A stretch of DNA of 38,984 nt, from positions 1-38,984 of the forward strand of contig CACYPI010000015.1 of assembly GCA_902776275.1 (NCBI GenBank), given 5' to 3'. Below the pieces are notes generated by a model. It did not search any database, was not told the origin of the DNA, and saw only the letters and a list, made by a program, of their open reading frames with translations. Below are positions 17,468 through 27,122 of this stretch, in pieces (the stretch's first letter is position 1; every line of letters begins with the position of its first letter). This DNA comes from an uncultured Aeromonadales bacterium (GTDB lineage: Bacteria > Pseudomonadota > Gammaproteobacteria > Enterobacterales > Succinivibrionaceae). The translations under genes and the position numbers were made by a program.

Positions 17468-19051
17468 ATGCTGAGGCTAGCTAGGATCCAGAAGTCGCGC
17501 ATGGCGCCGCAGTCGGCGGCGCTGGCGCACTCGCTTGCGGATTGGACAGAGGAGCTCTCAGGCAGGGTCTCGCGCGAGAGCCTGGGGCTCCTGCCCGTGG
17601 CGCGCGATGACGGGGAGTACGTGAACTTCCTGACCGCGCGAGAGGGCGAGGCAGCGGAGGCTAAAGGCCCGCTCTCTGGGGCTGCGGCATCCGCGTTCAA
17701 GTCGCAGGCGGAGGAGCTCTTGCACTTTTTAAAAGGCGGCGAGGCGCTCTCAAACCGCGCCCTTGAGCCGCAGCGGCAGTACCTTGCCAGGATGATCGAG
17801 CGCGCCGCCCACGTCTACCTCTTTGAAGGTAAGGTGCCGGTGCTTCTGCCCTATGAGACCGTGGAGGAGAGCGCTGCGGCCGCGGCTGCGGCGCAGCGCG
17901 CCAAGGCGGCGGCAGCGCCGCCTCCGCCTCCCAGGAAGCGCGGGTGCCTGCTGCCCTTCCTTCTGCTGCTCTTGCTGCTCTCAGGCCTGCTCTTTGCTCT
18001 CTGGTGGTTCCTGCTGCGCCCCTGGCCGATGCAGGGGAGCTTTGCAGACGCGTTAGACCGCCTCGGCATCAGCTCGCCCTTCAAGCAGGACTACACAAAG
18101 CAGCTAGGCGAGCTCTCGGAGATAGAAAAGCGCGCCGACGCGCTCTTAAAGAAGATGGACGAGGAGGACGAGGCTGCGCACATCGCCGCTGAGAAGAAGC
18201 GCCAGGAGGAGCTTGACGCGTTGAAATCCCAGAGCGCGAAGAACGAGGATGAGATAAAGGCGCTGCAGCAGCGCCTGGACGAGGCCGAGAAGGCCAAGGC
18301 GGCGGCTCCGGCCCCCGAGCCTGCAAAGCCCGAGCCCAAGAAGCCCGAGGCCCAGAAGCCGGCGCAAAAGCCCGAGCCTTTGAAGCCTGAGCAGAAGAAA
18401 GACGACGGCAAGGCCCAGGGGAGCGCCAAGGCGCTGCCCAAGTGCCGCGTGCTCAAGCAGGATGGGACGATGCCCAAGATGGTCATCGCCTTTGACGGCT
18501 CGCGCTCGATGCTCACGCCTGACGTGATGGGCGCGGCCAACCGCCTGGACGCGGCGACCTCCGCGGCCTCCTCGCTGGTGAACTCCATCGACAAGAACGT
18601 CGACATCGGCTTTGTCGAGATCAACGGCTGCTCGGCTGCCAAGTCGCGCGGGTTCTTCACGGGGATCCAGCGCCCGGCGCTCCAGCAGACCATCATGGGT
18701 GTCAACCCGATGCGCTATGACGGCATGACCCCGCTCGTGAACGGCCTCTCGAAGATCGCCTCGATGACCGACGGCGTGAACGCCGACGCGGTGGGCGTGC
18801 TCATCTCAGACGGCGAGGACACCTGCCCGGTGACCCGCGACATGGACGTCTGCCAGGTGGCGCGCGCGATCCACGCCCGCAAGCCCAGGCTCAAGATCCA
18901 CACCGTGCTCATAGGGCAGGATGCCGGGAAGGCTGCCTGCATCGCCCGGATCACCGGCGGGCGCGTCTACAGCCCGCAGGATGCAGCGTCCATCCGCACG
19001 GGGCTGCAGGCCACCGGCGCGGAGATGCGCAAGGTCTGCGACAACAACTGA
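17468..19051 (+). CDS. Bitopic membrane protein with coiled coil and C-terminal vWA domain
   Basis: The 527-residue protein starts directly after the preceding stop codon. A cytoplasmic N-terminal region (1-135) is followed by an Ala/Pro-rich linker, a basic RKRG, and a membrane span (159-183) ending in LWWFLLRP. Outside are a charged coiled coil (about 210-278), a Pro/Lys-rich spacer with KPE repeats (about 280-310), and a vWA domain (about 336-515). Its metal site is DGSRS (343-347), with Thr421 and Asp448 in ISDGED. The vWA domain should face the periplasm. The layout recalls PpkA of type VI secretion, which has a cytoplasmic kinase, one span and a vWA domain, but no kinase motifs are visible here. 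Confidence 0.84.
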   Translation: MLRLARIQKSRMAPQSAALAHSLADWTEELSGRVSRESLGLLPVARDDGEYVNFLTAREGEAAEAKGPLSGAAASAFKSQAEELLHFLKGGEALSNRALEPQRQYLARMIERAAHVYLFEGKVPVLLPYETVEESAAAAAAAQRAKAAAAPPPPPRKRGCLLPFLLLLLLLSGLLFALWWFLLRPWPMQGSFADALDRLGISSPFKQDYTKQLGELSEIEKRADALLKKMDEEDEAAHIAAEKKRQEELDALKSQSAKNEDEIKALQQRLDEAEKAKAAAPAPEPAKPEPKKPEAQKPAQKPEPLKPEQKKDDGKAQGSAKALPKCRVLKQDGTMPKMVIAFDGSRSMLTPDVMGAANRLDAATSAASSLVNSIDKNVDIGFVEINGCSAAKSRGFFTGIQRPALQQTIMGVNPMRYDGMTPLVNGLSKIASMTDGVNADAVGVLISDGEDTCPVTRDMDVCQVARAIHARKPRLKIHTVLIGQDAGKAACIARITGGRVYSPQDAASIRTGLQATGAEMRKVCDNN

Positions 19052-19068
19052 TAGGTAAGGAAAAGGCA

Positions 19069-20595
19069 ATGAGGAATTCATACCGCATCAACGGCGGAAG
19101 CGTCCGCGACTACGTGCCAATCGGCGTCGACGGCCGCCCGGTCTGGAAGAACGCCGAGGCCTTCCTGCGCAGCATCACTGTAAGCAGCCCCCTGGGCACG
19201 GCAGCGGCGCGCCACCTGGCCGAGCCTGAGTTCTCGGACAACGGCGAGCACGTCGACTGGTTTGTGGGCTTTCCCCCGAAAAACAGCGGTGGCTACGAGG
19301 TCATAAGGTGGGACGCAGCCTCGCCTGATGAGCGCAAGGCCGCCTGGGAGGACCTCGAGCGCTTCGGGCACAACCTTGAGATCTACGGACGCGATCTTGA
19401 GAAGAAGGCTTTAAGCGCCAACGACGAGCTCTTTGCGCACTACCTCACCGGGACCTCGGGCTACGAGAAGCTCCCGGCCGTGCACTTCCCATCAAGCGAC
19501 TGCATCTTCATCGTCGATGGAGTGCCGGTCGTGACCTTCTGGGGCTTCCTGCGCCCAGGCCAGACCCTTTCAGGATCGCCCTTTAAGGCGCTCGCGCCAT
19601 CTGAGGCCTCAAACCCCTTCGGCGCCGCAGCCGGCGGGGCAGGGGCCGGTGCGGCAGCGCCTGCCGCAGCCGCGGCCCCCTGGTGGAAGCGCCACCTGCT
19701 GTGCCTCATATTGCTGCCCTTGTTGCTGCTGCTCCTGCCTTTGCTACTTTACCTGCTCTGGTGGTGGTTCTTTGCGCGCGGGACAGGGCTTCCGGCGTTC
19801 GGGGCCATCCCTGATCTCGCGCACGGCTCGCTTGATCCCGTGAAGATAGAGGCCCCGCTCGTTGAAAACGATGACGACGAGCCCGTGGCGCTGCAGCGCC
19901 GCGATGTCGTGGTCGATGGGAATGGGCGCGCGGTGGTGCCGGACGGCACAGCCGATGCGGCACTTCCTGCGGGGCAGGCCGAGGATGAGGCCGCCGGCGG
20001 CACAGCCGTCGTGCCCGATGCTGCTGCCAAGGATGAGGCGGCTGCCGATCAGGATGCAGCCAAGGACGACGCAGCCAAGGATGATGCTGCAAAGGATGAC
20101 GCATCCAAGGACAACGCGGCCAAGGATGATGGCGCCAAGGACGCCCAGGACGGCAAGGCTGCCGCTGACGCCTCGTCAAAGGATGATCCAGCCAAGGCCC
20201 CTGAGCTTAAGAACACCGATGCAAACGGCAACCTCGTGCTCGATCCCAAGGATCTCTCGCAGGGATCGCTGCGGGGCCTGGACGGCACTTGGAACACCTC
20301 CTCGGGGCTCTTTGACACCAAGACCGGCAAGCCTCTGTCCATCAAGTACAGCTTCGACAAGGGCAAGGGCACCGCCCAGGTGACCAAGGCCGACGGCACC
20401 AAGTGCTCCGTGGGCACTTCAGGCTCGGTTGCAGGCGGCGGGCTTGAAATAGCAGGCGGCATGGCCTCCTGCGCCGACGGCTCCAAGATCTCGCTGCCCA
20501 AGGTGCGCTGCACCCCTGGCAAGGACGGCAAGGCCGACTGCTCGGGCCTCTATGGTGACAAGCAGGACAACATCAAGATGGAGCTCTACAAGTAG
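19069..20595 (+). CDS. srfA: SrfA family bitopic membrane protein
   Basis: The 508-residue protein matches the SrfA family as I know it. The N-terminal domain has HVDWF (61-65), VIRWDAASPDERKAA (78-92) and CIFIVDGVPVVTFWGF (145-160). A Gly/Ala-rich linker and WWKRH lead into a membrane span (208-236) ending in LWWWFFAR. A long acidic low-complexity stalk follows, with an AAKDD-type repeat at about 330-359, then a C-terminal domain (385-508) with LDGTWNTSSGLFDTKTGKP and paired cysteines. In Salmonella srfA precedes srfB and srfC. Here it lies 8.4 kb downstream of srfC, after the ABC/FGE/vWA genes. Function in any organism is uncertain. Confidence 0.85.
   Translation: MRNSYRINGGSVRDYVPIGVDGRPVWKNAEAFLRSITVSSPLGTAAARHLAEPEFSDNGEHVDWFVGFPPKNSGGYEVIRWDAASPDERKAAWEDLERFGHNLEIYGRDLEKKALSANDELFAHYLTGTSGYEKLPAVHFPSSDCIFIVDGVPVVTFWGFLRPGQTLSGSPFKALAPSEASNPFGAAAGGAGAGAAAPAAAAAPWWKRHLLCLILLPLLLLLLPLLLYLLWWWFFARGTGLPAFGAIPDLAHGSLDPVKIEAPLVENDDDEPVALQRRDVVVDGNGRAVVPDGTADAALPAGQAEDEAAGGTAVVPDAAAKDEAAADQDAAKDDAAKDDAAKDDASKDNAAKDDGAKDAQDGKAAADASSKDDPAKAPELKNTDANGNLVLDPKDLSQGSLRGLDGTWNTSSGLFDTKTGKPLSIKYSFDKGKGTAQVTKADGTKCSVGTSGSVAGGGLEIAGGMASCADGSKISLPKVRCTPGKDGKADCSGLYGDKQDNIKMELYK
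20056..20145 (+). repeat. Six 15-bp tandem repeats inside srfA
   Basis: Six in-frame 15-bp units encode AAKDD, AAKDD, AAKDD, ASKDN, AAKDD and GAKDA. They form part of the extracytoplasmic stalk. Units differ mainly at third codon positions, which argues for selection on the peptide rather than recent slippage. Confidence 0.85.
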
Positions 20596-20672
20596 GGCAG
20601 GGCGAAGGCAGGACGGCAGGTTGCGCCCGCCGCCTGCTTTCAGGCTTTCATGCAATCGGCCTTTGCCTGAAG

Positions 20673-20678
20673 CATAAT
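20673..20678 (+). promoter_or_regulatory. Possible internal -10 before the lipoprotein genes
   Basis: CATAAT lies 34 nt before the first lipoprotein gene, in a 116-nt gap that is the largest in the operon. The -35 region is not convincing. A GC-rich stretch at about 20620-20645 (GCAGG...CCTGC followed by TTTC) could be a weak attenuator. Confidence 0.3.
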
Positions 20679-20711
20679 TGAAGCGCATAAACATTAGGGA
20701 GAGCAGAACAG

Positions 20712-21479
20712 ATGAACATGATCGCAAAATCCATGGCCGCCGCGGCGCTGTGCGTGCCGCTGGTCTTCGCCTCAGGATGCAACTCGCTGATGGGCGACTC
20801 GGACGGCTCGGCATCCTACGATGAGGACTCGGACGTCAACCCTGAGCTCAAGCAGGACTCGCCGCAGTTCTTCTCGAAGTCCGGCGCGACCGGCTGCGCC
20901 ACCGGCGCCCTCGCCGGCGTGCTCGCCTGCATGCTGAGCAACGCCAAGGACAAGGGCACCTGCGCCATCGTCGCCGGCGCCGGCGGCTGCGCTGTAGGCA
21001 TGACCGCCAACTACCTGCTCGACAAGGTGCGCGCAGACTACCACAACACCGAGGATCAGCTGAACGCCACCAAGGCTGCGGTGCAGGAGAACATCGACAA
21101 GACCACCAAGCTGCGCGATCTCTCCTCCAAGACCTTGAAGGAAGACCAGGCCGCGGTGAAGAAGCTCAACTCAGACTACGAGAAGGGCAGGGCCACGCAG
21201 GAGCAGCTCAAGGCCAAGGACCGCGAGCTTGCCGCCAACATCAAGTTCCTCACCGAGAAGAAGGAGGAGGCCGAGGCCAAGCTCAAGGAGGCCGAGACCG
21301 CGCGCGACGGCGTGGTTCAGGCCGCAGGCGGCGAGGAGAGCCTCAACGCCGACAGCAAGCGCTCGGTGAAGGAGCTTGACGAGCAGATCTCCGAGTACAA
21401 GCTGGCGCTGCAGGACATCAACAACAACATCATGGCCTACTCGGACGCCAAGAGCTCGCTTTTGATCAAGAACGCCTGA
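20712..21479 (+). CDS. Coiled-coil outer-membrane lipoprotein (srf locus, first)
   Basis: The 255-residue protein has a type II signal peptide with lipobox FASGC (Cys23). Asn follows the cysteine rather than Asp, which by the Lol rule predicts outer-membrane sorting. An acidic segment leads to QFFSKSGATGCATG and two small-residue hydrophobic stretches (about 58-75 and 81-98) of glycine-zipper character. A long coiled coil spans about 105-215. I know no named family. It shares the FFSK-x-G motif with the next gene, 25 nt downstream. A lipoprotein partner for the ABC/FGE module, as TagQ is for TagRST, is a reasonable inference. Confidence 0.8.
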   Translation: MNMIAKSMAAAALCVPLVFASGCNSLMGDSDGSASYDEDSDVNPELKQDSPQFFSKSGATGCATGALAGVLACMLSNAKDKGTCAIVAGAGGCAVGMTANYLLDKVRADYHNTEDQLNATKAAVQENIDKTTKLRDLSSKTLKEDQAAVKKLNSDYEKGRATQEQLKAKDRELAANIKFLTEKKEEAEAKLKEAETARDGVVQAAGGEESLNADSKRSVKELDEQISEYKLALQDINNNIMAYSDAKSSLLIKNA

Positions 21480-21504
21480 CAAGGCAGGAAATGAGAGTTT
21501 GAAA

Positions 21505-22011
21505 ATGAGAAAACTAATCCTGGCCGCGGCCATCGCGGCCTCTGCCGCGGCGCTTGGCGCCTGTTCAGCTGACCAGTGCGATCCCTCGACCGATCCTGGC
21601 TTCTTCTCGAAGATCGGCTGCGCCGCAGGCGGCGGCTACGCCAAGCGCGTCGAGGCCAAGAAGCAGGAGATCGCCGACCTCAGGGCAGAGCAGCAGTCCC
21701 TCACAGACGAGGTCATAAGCTTGAACGACGAGGACAAGGTGGCAAAGGAGAGCCGCGCCAAGGCCCAGCAGAGGCTCGATCGCATCGACGAGAAGCTCGA
21801 CGCGCTCAAGGCCAAGGTCGCAGCCTCGGGGGCGAAGAGCGCCAAGCTTGAAAAGCAGATAGCAGACGCCAAGTCCCAGGTAGGCGTGGTGAGGAAGCTC
21901 CCTTCAGATGCCACCTACCTGCAGAAGGAGGCTGAGCTTGCAGATCTCAAGCAGAAGCTCAACGATCTCACGCAGACGATGACCGCCCCCGGCATCAGCG
22001 CCGCCTACTGA
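21505..22011 (+). CDS. Coiled-coil lipoprotein (srf locus, second)
   Basis: The 168-residue protein has a lipobox LGAC (cysteine about residue 20) followed by Ser, predicting the outer membrane. After DPGFFSKIGCAAGGG, similar to the motif of the preceding lipoprotein, a coiled coil runs from about 40 to 150. ATG 21505 is preferred over the in-frame TTG at 21499 because GAGAG lies seven bases before it. It is the last gene of the srf operon and is followed by a strong intrinsic terminator. The two lipoproteins look like diverged paralogues, one with the membrane-like hairpin and one without. Confidence 0.8.
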   Translation: MRKLILAAAIAASAAALGACSADQCDPSTDPGFFSKIGCAAGGGYAKRVEAKKQEIADLRAEQQSLTDEVISLNDEDKVAKESRAKAQQRLDRIDEKLDALKAKVAASGAKSAKLEKQIADAKSQVGVVRKLPSDATYLQKEAELADLKQKLNDLTQTMTAPGISAAY

Positions 22012-22032
22012 GGAAAACCGATCCAAAAAAAA

Positions 22033-22060
22033 AGCCCCTGCGATGATGCGGGGGCTTTTT
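22033..22060 (+). terminator. Intrinsic terminator of the srf operon
   Basis: AGCCCCTGC pairs with GCGGGGGCT (one G-T pair, 6-nt loop), followed by five Ts and flanked upstream by nine As. It is a textbook rho-independent terminator 21 nt past the last stop, and could also work on the minus strand. Confidence 0.93.
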
Positions 22061-22076
22061 GCATTAGCGTGATTCC

Positions 22077-22088
22077 GTAACCGTTTGC
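22077..22088. promoter_or_regulatory. LacI/GalR-type operator, distal site before ytfQ
   Basis: GTAACCGTTTGC, with flanks CC and AAAA, differs at one base from the site before the FGGY kinase (GTAAACGTTTGC). It lies 205 nt from the second site and could support DNA looping. No gene is visible from 22061 to 22381; the rest of that stretch is leader DNA. Confidence 0.45.
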
Positions 22089-22292
22089 AAAAATCCACAG
22101 CCTCTTTTTGGAAAACCCAGCCTGCGAGAATCGCGCCTCGGATTGCAAAAAAGCGCCAGCGCCTATCACCTGAAGATCAATTCTTTCCTTGAATGCCTTA
22201 TTTGTATGCAAGATTTGTGAGCTTAGTCCAATATTCAGCATCATCTGCAACGAAAAAATGTCATGCGGTCACGTTTCCGTATTGATGCGGCG

Positions 22293-22318
22293 GCAAGCGT
22301 TTACGGTTTTACTAGAAT
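22293..22318 (+). promoter_or_regulatory. ytfQ promoter with LacI/GalR-type operator
   Basis: The operator GCAAGCGTTTAC (22293-22304, then GG) is the inverse of the kinase-side site with one change. A -10 candidate TAGAAT (22313-22318) lies nine bases further on. The -35 region is poor. The operator would occupy the spacer of this promoter, fitting repression in the absence of the sugar. Confidence 0.5.
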
Positions 22319-22381
22319 CAATCGTGCGTGGGGAGCGCATGCGTTCCGCCGCATTTTTACTAAAACACGTGAGGAGTAAAT

Positions 22382-23371
22382 ATGAAGCTTGTCAAAACTC
22401 TGCTCGCCGCCTCGCTGGGTGCCTTAATCGCCGCCTCCGCGGCTTCCGCCGTCCAGGCCAAGCAGATCACCATCGGCTTTTCGCAGATCGGCGCCGAGTC
22501 CGAGTGGCGCACCGCCAACACCAACGACGTCAAGGCGGCGGCCAAGGCCCACAACATCAACCTGAAGTTCTCCGATGCCCAGCAGAAGCAGGAGAACCAG
22601 ATCAAGGCCATCCGCACCTTCATCGCCCAGAAGGTCGACCTCATCGGCTTCGTGCCCATCGTGGCAACCGGCTGGGACAACGTGCTGCGCGAGGCAAAGC
22701 GCGCCAAGATCCCGGTGCTCGTCATGGACCGCGACCTGACCGTCTCCGATCCTTCGCTCTATGTCGCGAAGATCGGCACCGACTCCGTCACCGAGGGCAA
22801 GAAGGCCTTCGAGTGGCTCGATGACTACGTCACCAAGAACAACATCAAGCCCCGCAACGGCGGCGACAAGCTGAACATCGTGATCCTCGAGGGCACCGTG
22901 GGCGCCTCCGCGACCACCGGCCGCGCCAAGGGCTTCAACACCGCCCTGAAGAACTCCCCTAACAAGGACCGCTACAAGATCCTCGCCTCCCAGACCGGCG
23001 ACTTCACCCGCCAGAAGGGCCAGGAGGTCATGGAGTCCTTCCTGAAGTCCTATCGCAATGACATCGACATCCTCTTTGCCATGAACGACGACATGGCCCT
23101 GGGCGCCATCCAGTCCATCGAGGCTGCCGGCCTCAAGCCTTCCAAGGACATCATCATCGTCTCCGTCGACGGCGTTAAGGGCATCTTCCAGGCCATGAAG
23201 GACGGCAAGTCCAACGTGACCGTCGAGTGCAACCCGCTGCAGGGCGATCTGTTCTTCACGACCGCCGAGAAGATCTTAAAGGGCGAGTCTGTGCCCAAGA
23301 GCGTCTTCGTCGAGGAAGGCGTCTACCCAGCCGAGAAGGCTGCGGAAGTCCTGCCGACCCGCAAGTACTGA
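22382..23371 (+). CDS. ytfQ: Sugar ABC transporter periplasmic binding protein (YtfQ-like)
   Basis: The 329-residue protein has a signal peptide (cleavage near AVQA-KQ, residue 28) and a class B periplasmic binding fold. It follows E. coli YtfQ closely: ITIGFSQIGAESEWR, QQKQENQIKAIRTFIAQ, VATGWDNVLREAKRAKIPV, TVGASATTGR and GDFTRQKGQEVMESF. E. coli YtfQ binds galactofuranose and feeds the YtfRT-YjfF importer; whether this one prefers the same sugar is unknown. GAGGAG six bases upstream supports the start. It is the first gene of ytfQ-ytfR-ytfT-yjfF. A cluster of GC-rich hairpins after its stop probably keeps its mRNA more abundant than that of the membrane genes. Confidence 0.92.
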   Translation: MKLVKTLLAASLGALIAASAASAVQAKQITIGFSQIGAESEWRTANTNDVKAAAKAHNINLKFSDAQQKQENQIKAIRTFIAQKVDLIGFVPIVATGWDNVLREAKRAKIPVLVMDRDLTVSDPSLYVAKIGTDSVTEGKKAFEWLDDYVTKNNIKPRNGGDKLNIVILEGTVGASATTGRAKGFNTALKNSPNKDRYKILASQTGDFTRQKGQEVMESFLKSYRNDIDILFAMNDDMALGAIQSIEAAGLKPSKDIIIVSVDGVKGIFQAMKDGKSNVTVECNPLQGDLFFTTAEKILKGESVPKSVFVEEGVYPAEKAAEVLPTRKY

Positions 23372-23379
23372 TGCGCCCG

Positions 23380-23460
23380 CGGCCTTCATTTGAAAGGCCG
23401 GCGTGAAGCGCATTGAAGCGGCCGCATCCTGCGGCCGCGCCCCCGGGGTTCCCCGGGGGC
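23380..23460 (+). other. Three consecutive GC-rich hairpins between ytfQ and ytfR
   Basis: Three perfect stems lie in the 142-nt gap: a 7-bp stem at 23380-23400 (CGGCCTT/AAGGCCG), a 9-bp stem at 23418-23438 (GCGGCCGCA/TGCGGCCGC, 3-nt loop) and a 10-bp stem at 23439-23460 (GCCCCCGGGG/CCCCGGGGGC). None has a T-tract. They resemble the 3'-end stabilising structures found after binding-protein genes such as malE. Confidence 0.75.
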
Positions 23461-23513
23461 TTCATTCCGGGCGTGTCCCGGACAGTTTCCAAAACCGTCT
23501 TTGGAGGGCTTTT

Positions 23514-25029
<1,516 letters not shown>

Positions 25030-25043
<14 letters not shown>

Positions 25044-26094
25044 GAGATTCTCCAGGAGCTCGCTGGCCCTGCCGCTGGCCGCGCTGGCGATCCTGCTCCT
25101 GTTCAACGCCATCTTCGTTGACGACTTCTTCAAGATCCAGATGATGGACAACGGCAACCTGTACGGGCGTCCCATCGACATCCTGCACCGCTGCTCGTCG
25201 CTAATCATCATCGCCCTGGGCATGACCTTCGTCATCGCCACCGGCGGCGTCGACATCTCGGTCGGCGCGGTTATCGCCATCTCGTCGGCCACCTGTTGCG
25301 TCATGCTCGGCGGCGACATCTCGGGGATCCCGCACCATCCGTTCGCGCTGGCGATCCTCTGCTCGCTGGGGGTGGGCATACTCGCAGGCTTGTGGAACGG
25401 CCTCCTGGTGGCCAAGTTCAAGATCCAGGCGATGGTCGCCACGCTGATCCTGATGACCGCAGGACGCGGCATCGCGCAGCTGATGACCGACGGCCAGATC
25501 ATCACGGTCTACTACAAGCCGTTCGCGTGGATCGGCGACAACATCCCGGGCGTCATGGTGCCGACGGCGATGATCATCGCGCTGGCGATGATCCTGCTCG
25601 TGGTGCTGCTTGACCGCAAGACCTCGATAGGCCTCATGATCCAGGCCGTGGGCATAAACCCCGTGGCCTCGCGCTACGCCGGCATCAAGGTCACCGCAGT
25701 GCTCTTTGCCGTCTACGTGTTCTCAGGCTTCTGCGCCGGAACCTCGGGCCTCATCGAGGGCTCGCTCATCCGCGCGGCCGACGCCAACAACGCAGGCCTC
25801 AACATGGAGATGGACGCCATCCTCTCGGTGACCCTGGGCGGCACGCTCATGATCGGCGGCAGGTACTTCATTGGCGGCACCATCATCGGCGCCATCACCA
25901 TCCAGACCCTGACGACCACGATGTACGCCCTGGGCGTCCCGTCAGACTGCCTGCCGGCGGTCAAGGCGGTGGTGATCCTGCTCATCATCGTGTTCCAGTC
26001 CGAGAAGTTCAAGCAGATGTTCCGCGAGTACCGCATGAGGAAGGACCAGTTGAAGTCCGGCGGCAAGGGCGGCAAGGAGGCAGCAAATGTCTAA
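25030..26094 (+). CDS. ytfT: Sugar ABC transporter permease (YtfT-like)
   Basis: This 354-residue integral membrane protein has about eight to ten spans and the branched-chain/ribose-type permease motifs, including FVIATGGVDISVGA, GLWNGLLVAKFKIQAMVATL and a late MEMDAILSVTLGGT segment. It matches the YtfT family. The ATG at 25030 lies inside the end of ytfR with GCGGGGG upstream; a second ATG at 25036 is also possible. Its C-terminus is a cytoplasmic Lys/Gly-rich tail. It pairs with YjfF, which overlaps it by 8 nt, to form the heterodimeric channel. Confidence 0.9.
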
Positions 26095-27115
26095 GAAGAA
26101 CTCTGGCGGCCTGCTTGCGTCGCCGCATTTCCCGTTCTACGTGACGGCGGTGCTGTTCATCATCCTGTTCGGGGCCGGCAGTGTCATATTCGACGGCTTC
26201 TTCAGCGCGATGAACTTCCTGAACCTGTTCAACGATAACGCGCCGCTGATCATCGTGACGGTCGGCATCACCTTCGCCATCCTCTCGGGCTTCGGCGGCA
26301 TCGACCTGTCGGTGGGCGCCGTGGTAGCGCTGACCTGCATGACCTTGGCTGTGCTGATGCGCGACACGCAGATAAGCCCGTTCATCTGCATGGCGATCGT
26401 GCTGGTCATCGGAACGGCGGTGGGCGCCCTGAACGGCTTCCTCATCACGTTCTTCCGCCTCCAGCCCTTCATCGTGACGCTGGGCACCATGTTCCTCTGC
26501 CGCGGCCTGACCGCCATCCTCTCGCGCGATAGCGTGCCCATTGACAACGAACTCTACGGCCAGCTGGCGTTCATGTCAGTGCCGATCGGCGAGGGCTTCC
26601 TCTCGCTCTCGGCCATCGTCGCGCTCATCGTCGTGGTCGTCGCGACCATCGTGCTGCGCTACACCTCGTTCGGCCGCGGCGTTTACGCCGTGGGCGGCAA
26701 CGAGCAGAGCGCCCGCCTGATGGGCCTCAAGGTCAACGCGATCCGCCTCAAGGTCTACATGATCTCAGGCTTCTGCGCATCGTTAGGCGGCATCGCCTAC
26801 TCGATGTCGATGCTCTCTGGCTACACCCAGCACGGCCTCGGCATGGAGATGGACGCCATCGCCTCCTCGGTCATCGGCGGCACCCAGCTGATGGGCGGCG
26901 TCGGCTTCATCCCCGGCACACTGCTCGGCGTGATGATCCAGGGCTCGATCCTCGAGATCATCTCCTTCCAGGGCACCTTGTCGGCCTGGTGGACCAAGAT
27001 CGTGGTCGGCATCCTGCTGTGCCTGTTCATCGTGATGCAGGCAGTGGTAACCGCCCGCAAGAACAGGTTCATGAGCCTGACTGCCGAGGGCAGCGCCAAG
27101 AAGGAAAAGAAGTGA
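26087..27115 (+). CDS. yjfF: Sugar ABC transporter permease (YjfF-like)
   Basis: The 342-residue membrane protein is homologous to its neighbour YtfT and has the same landmarks: FAILSGFGGIDLSVGA, GALNGFLITFFRLQPFIVTLG, FGRGVYAVGGNEQSARLMG and GMEMDAIASSVIGGT. It matches YjfF, the second permease of the E. coli galactofuranose importer. It closes the operon: after a Lys-rich cytoplasmic tail come two hairpins, the second an intrinsic terminator. Confidence 0.9.
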   Translation: MSKKNSGGLLASPHFPFYVTAVLFIILFGAGSVIFDGFFSAMNFLNLFNDNAPLIIVTVGITFAILSGFGGIDLSVGAVVALTCMTLAVLMRDTQISPFICMAIVLVIGTAVGALNGFLITFFRLQPFIVTLGTMFLCRGLTAILSRDSVPIDNELYGQLAFMSVPIGEGFLSLSAIVALIVVVVATIVLRYTSFGRGVYAVGGNEQSARLMGLKVNAIRLKVYMISGFCASLGGIAYSMSMLSGYTQHGLGMEMDAIASSVIGGTQLMGGVGFIPGTLLGVMIQGSILEIISFQGTLSAWWTKIVVGILLCLFIVMQAVVTARKNRFMSLTAEGSAKKEKK

Positions 27116-27122
27116 CAAGCGC

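Noticed and set aside
20056..20145. Tandem repeats considered as a CRISPR array
   Set aside because: The 15-bp units are contiguous, have no spacers and are in frame within SrfA. No CRISPR array or cas gene is present in the window.
3844..22011. Srf operon read as a type VI secretion cluster
   Set aside because: No sheath, baseplate, VgrG, Hcp, ClpV or TssJLM-like gene is seen; only the signalling-type parts resemble that system.
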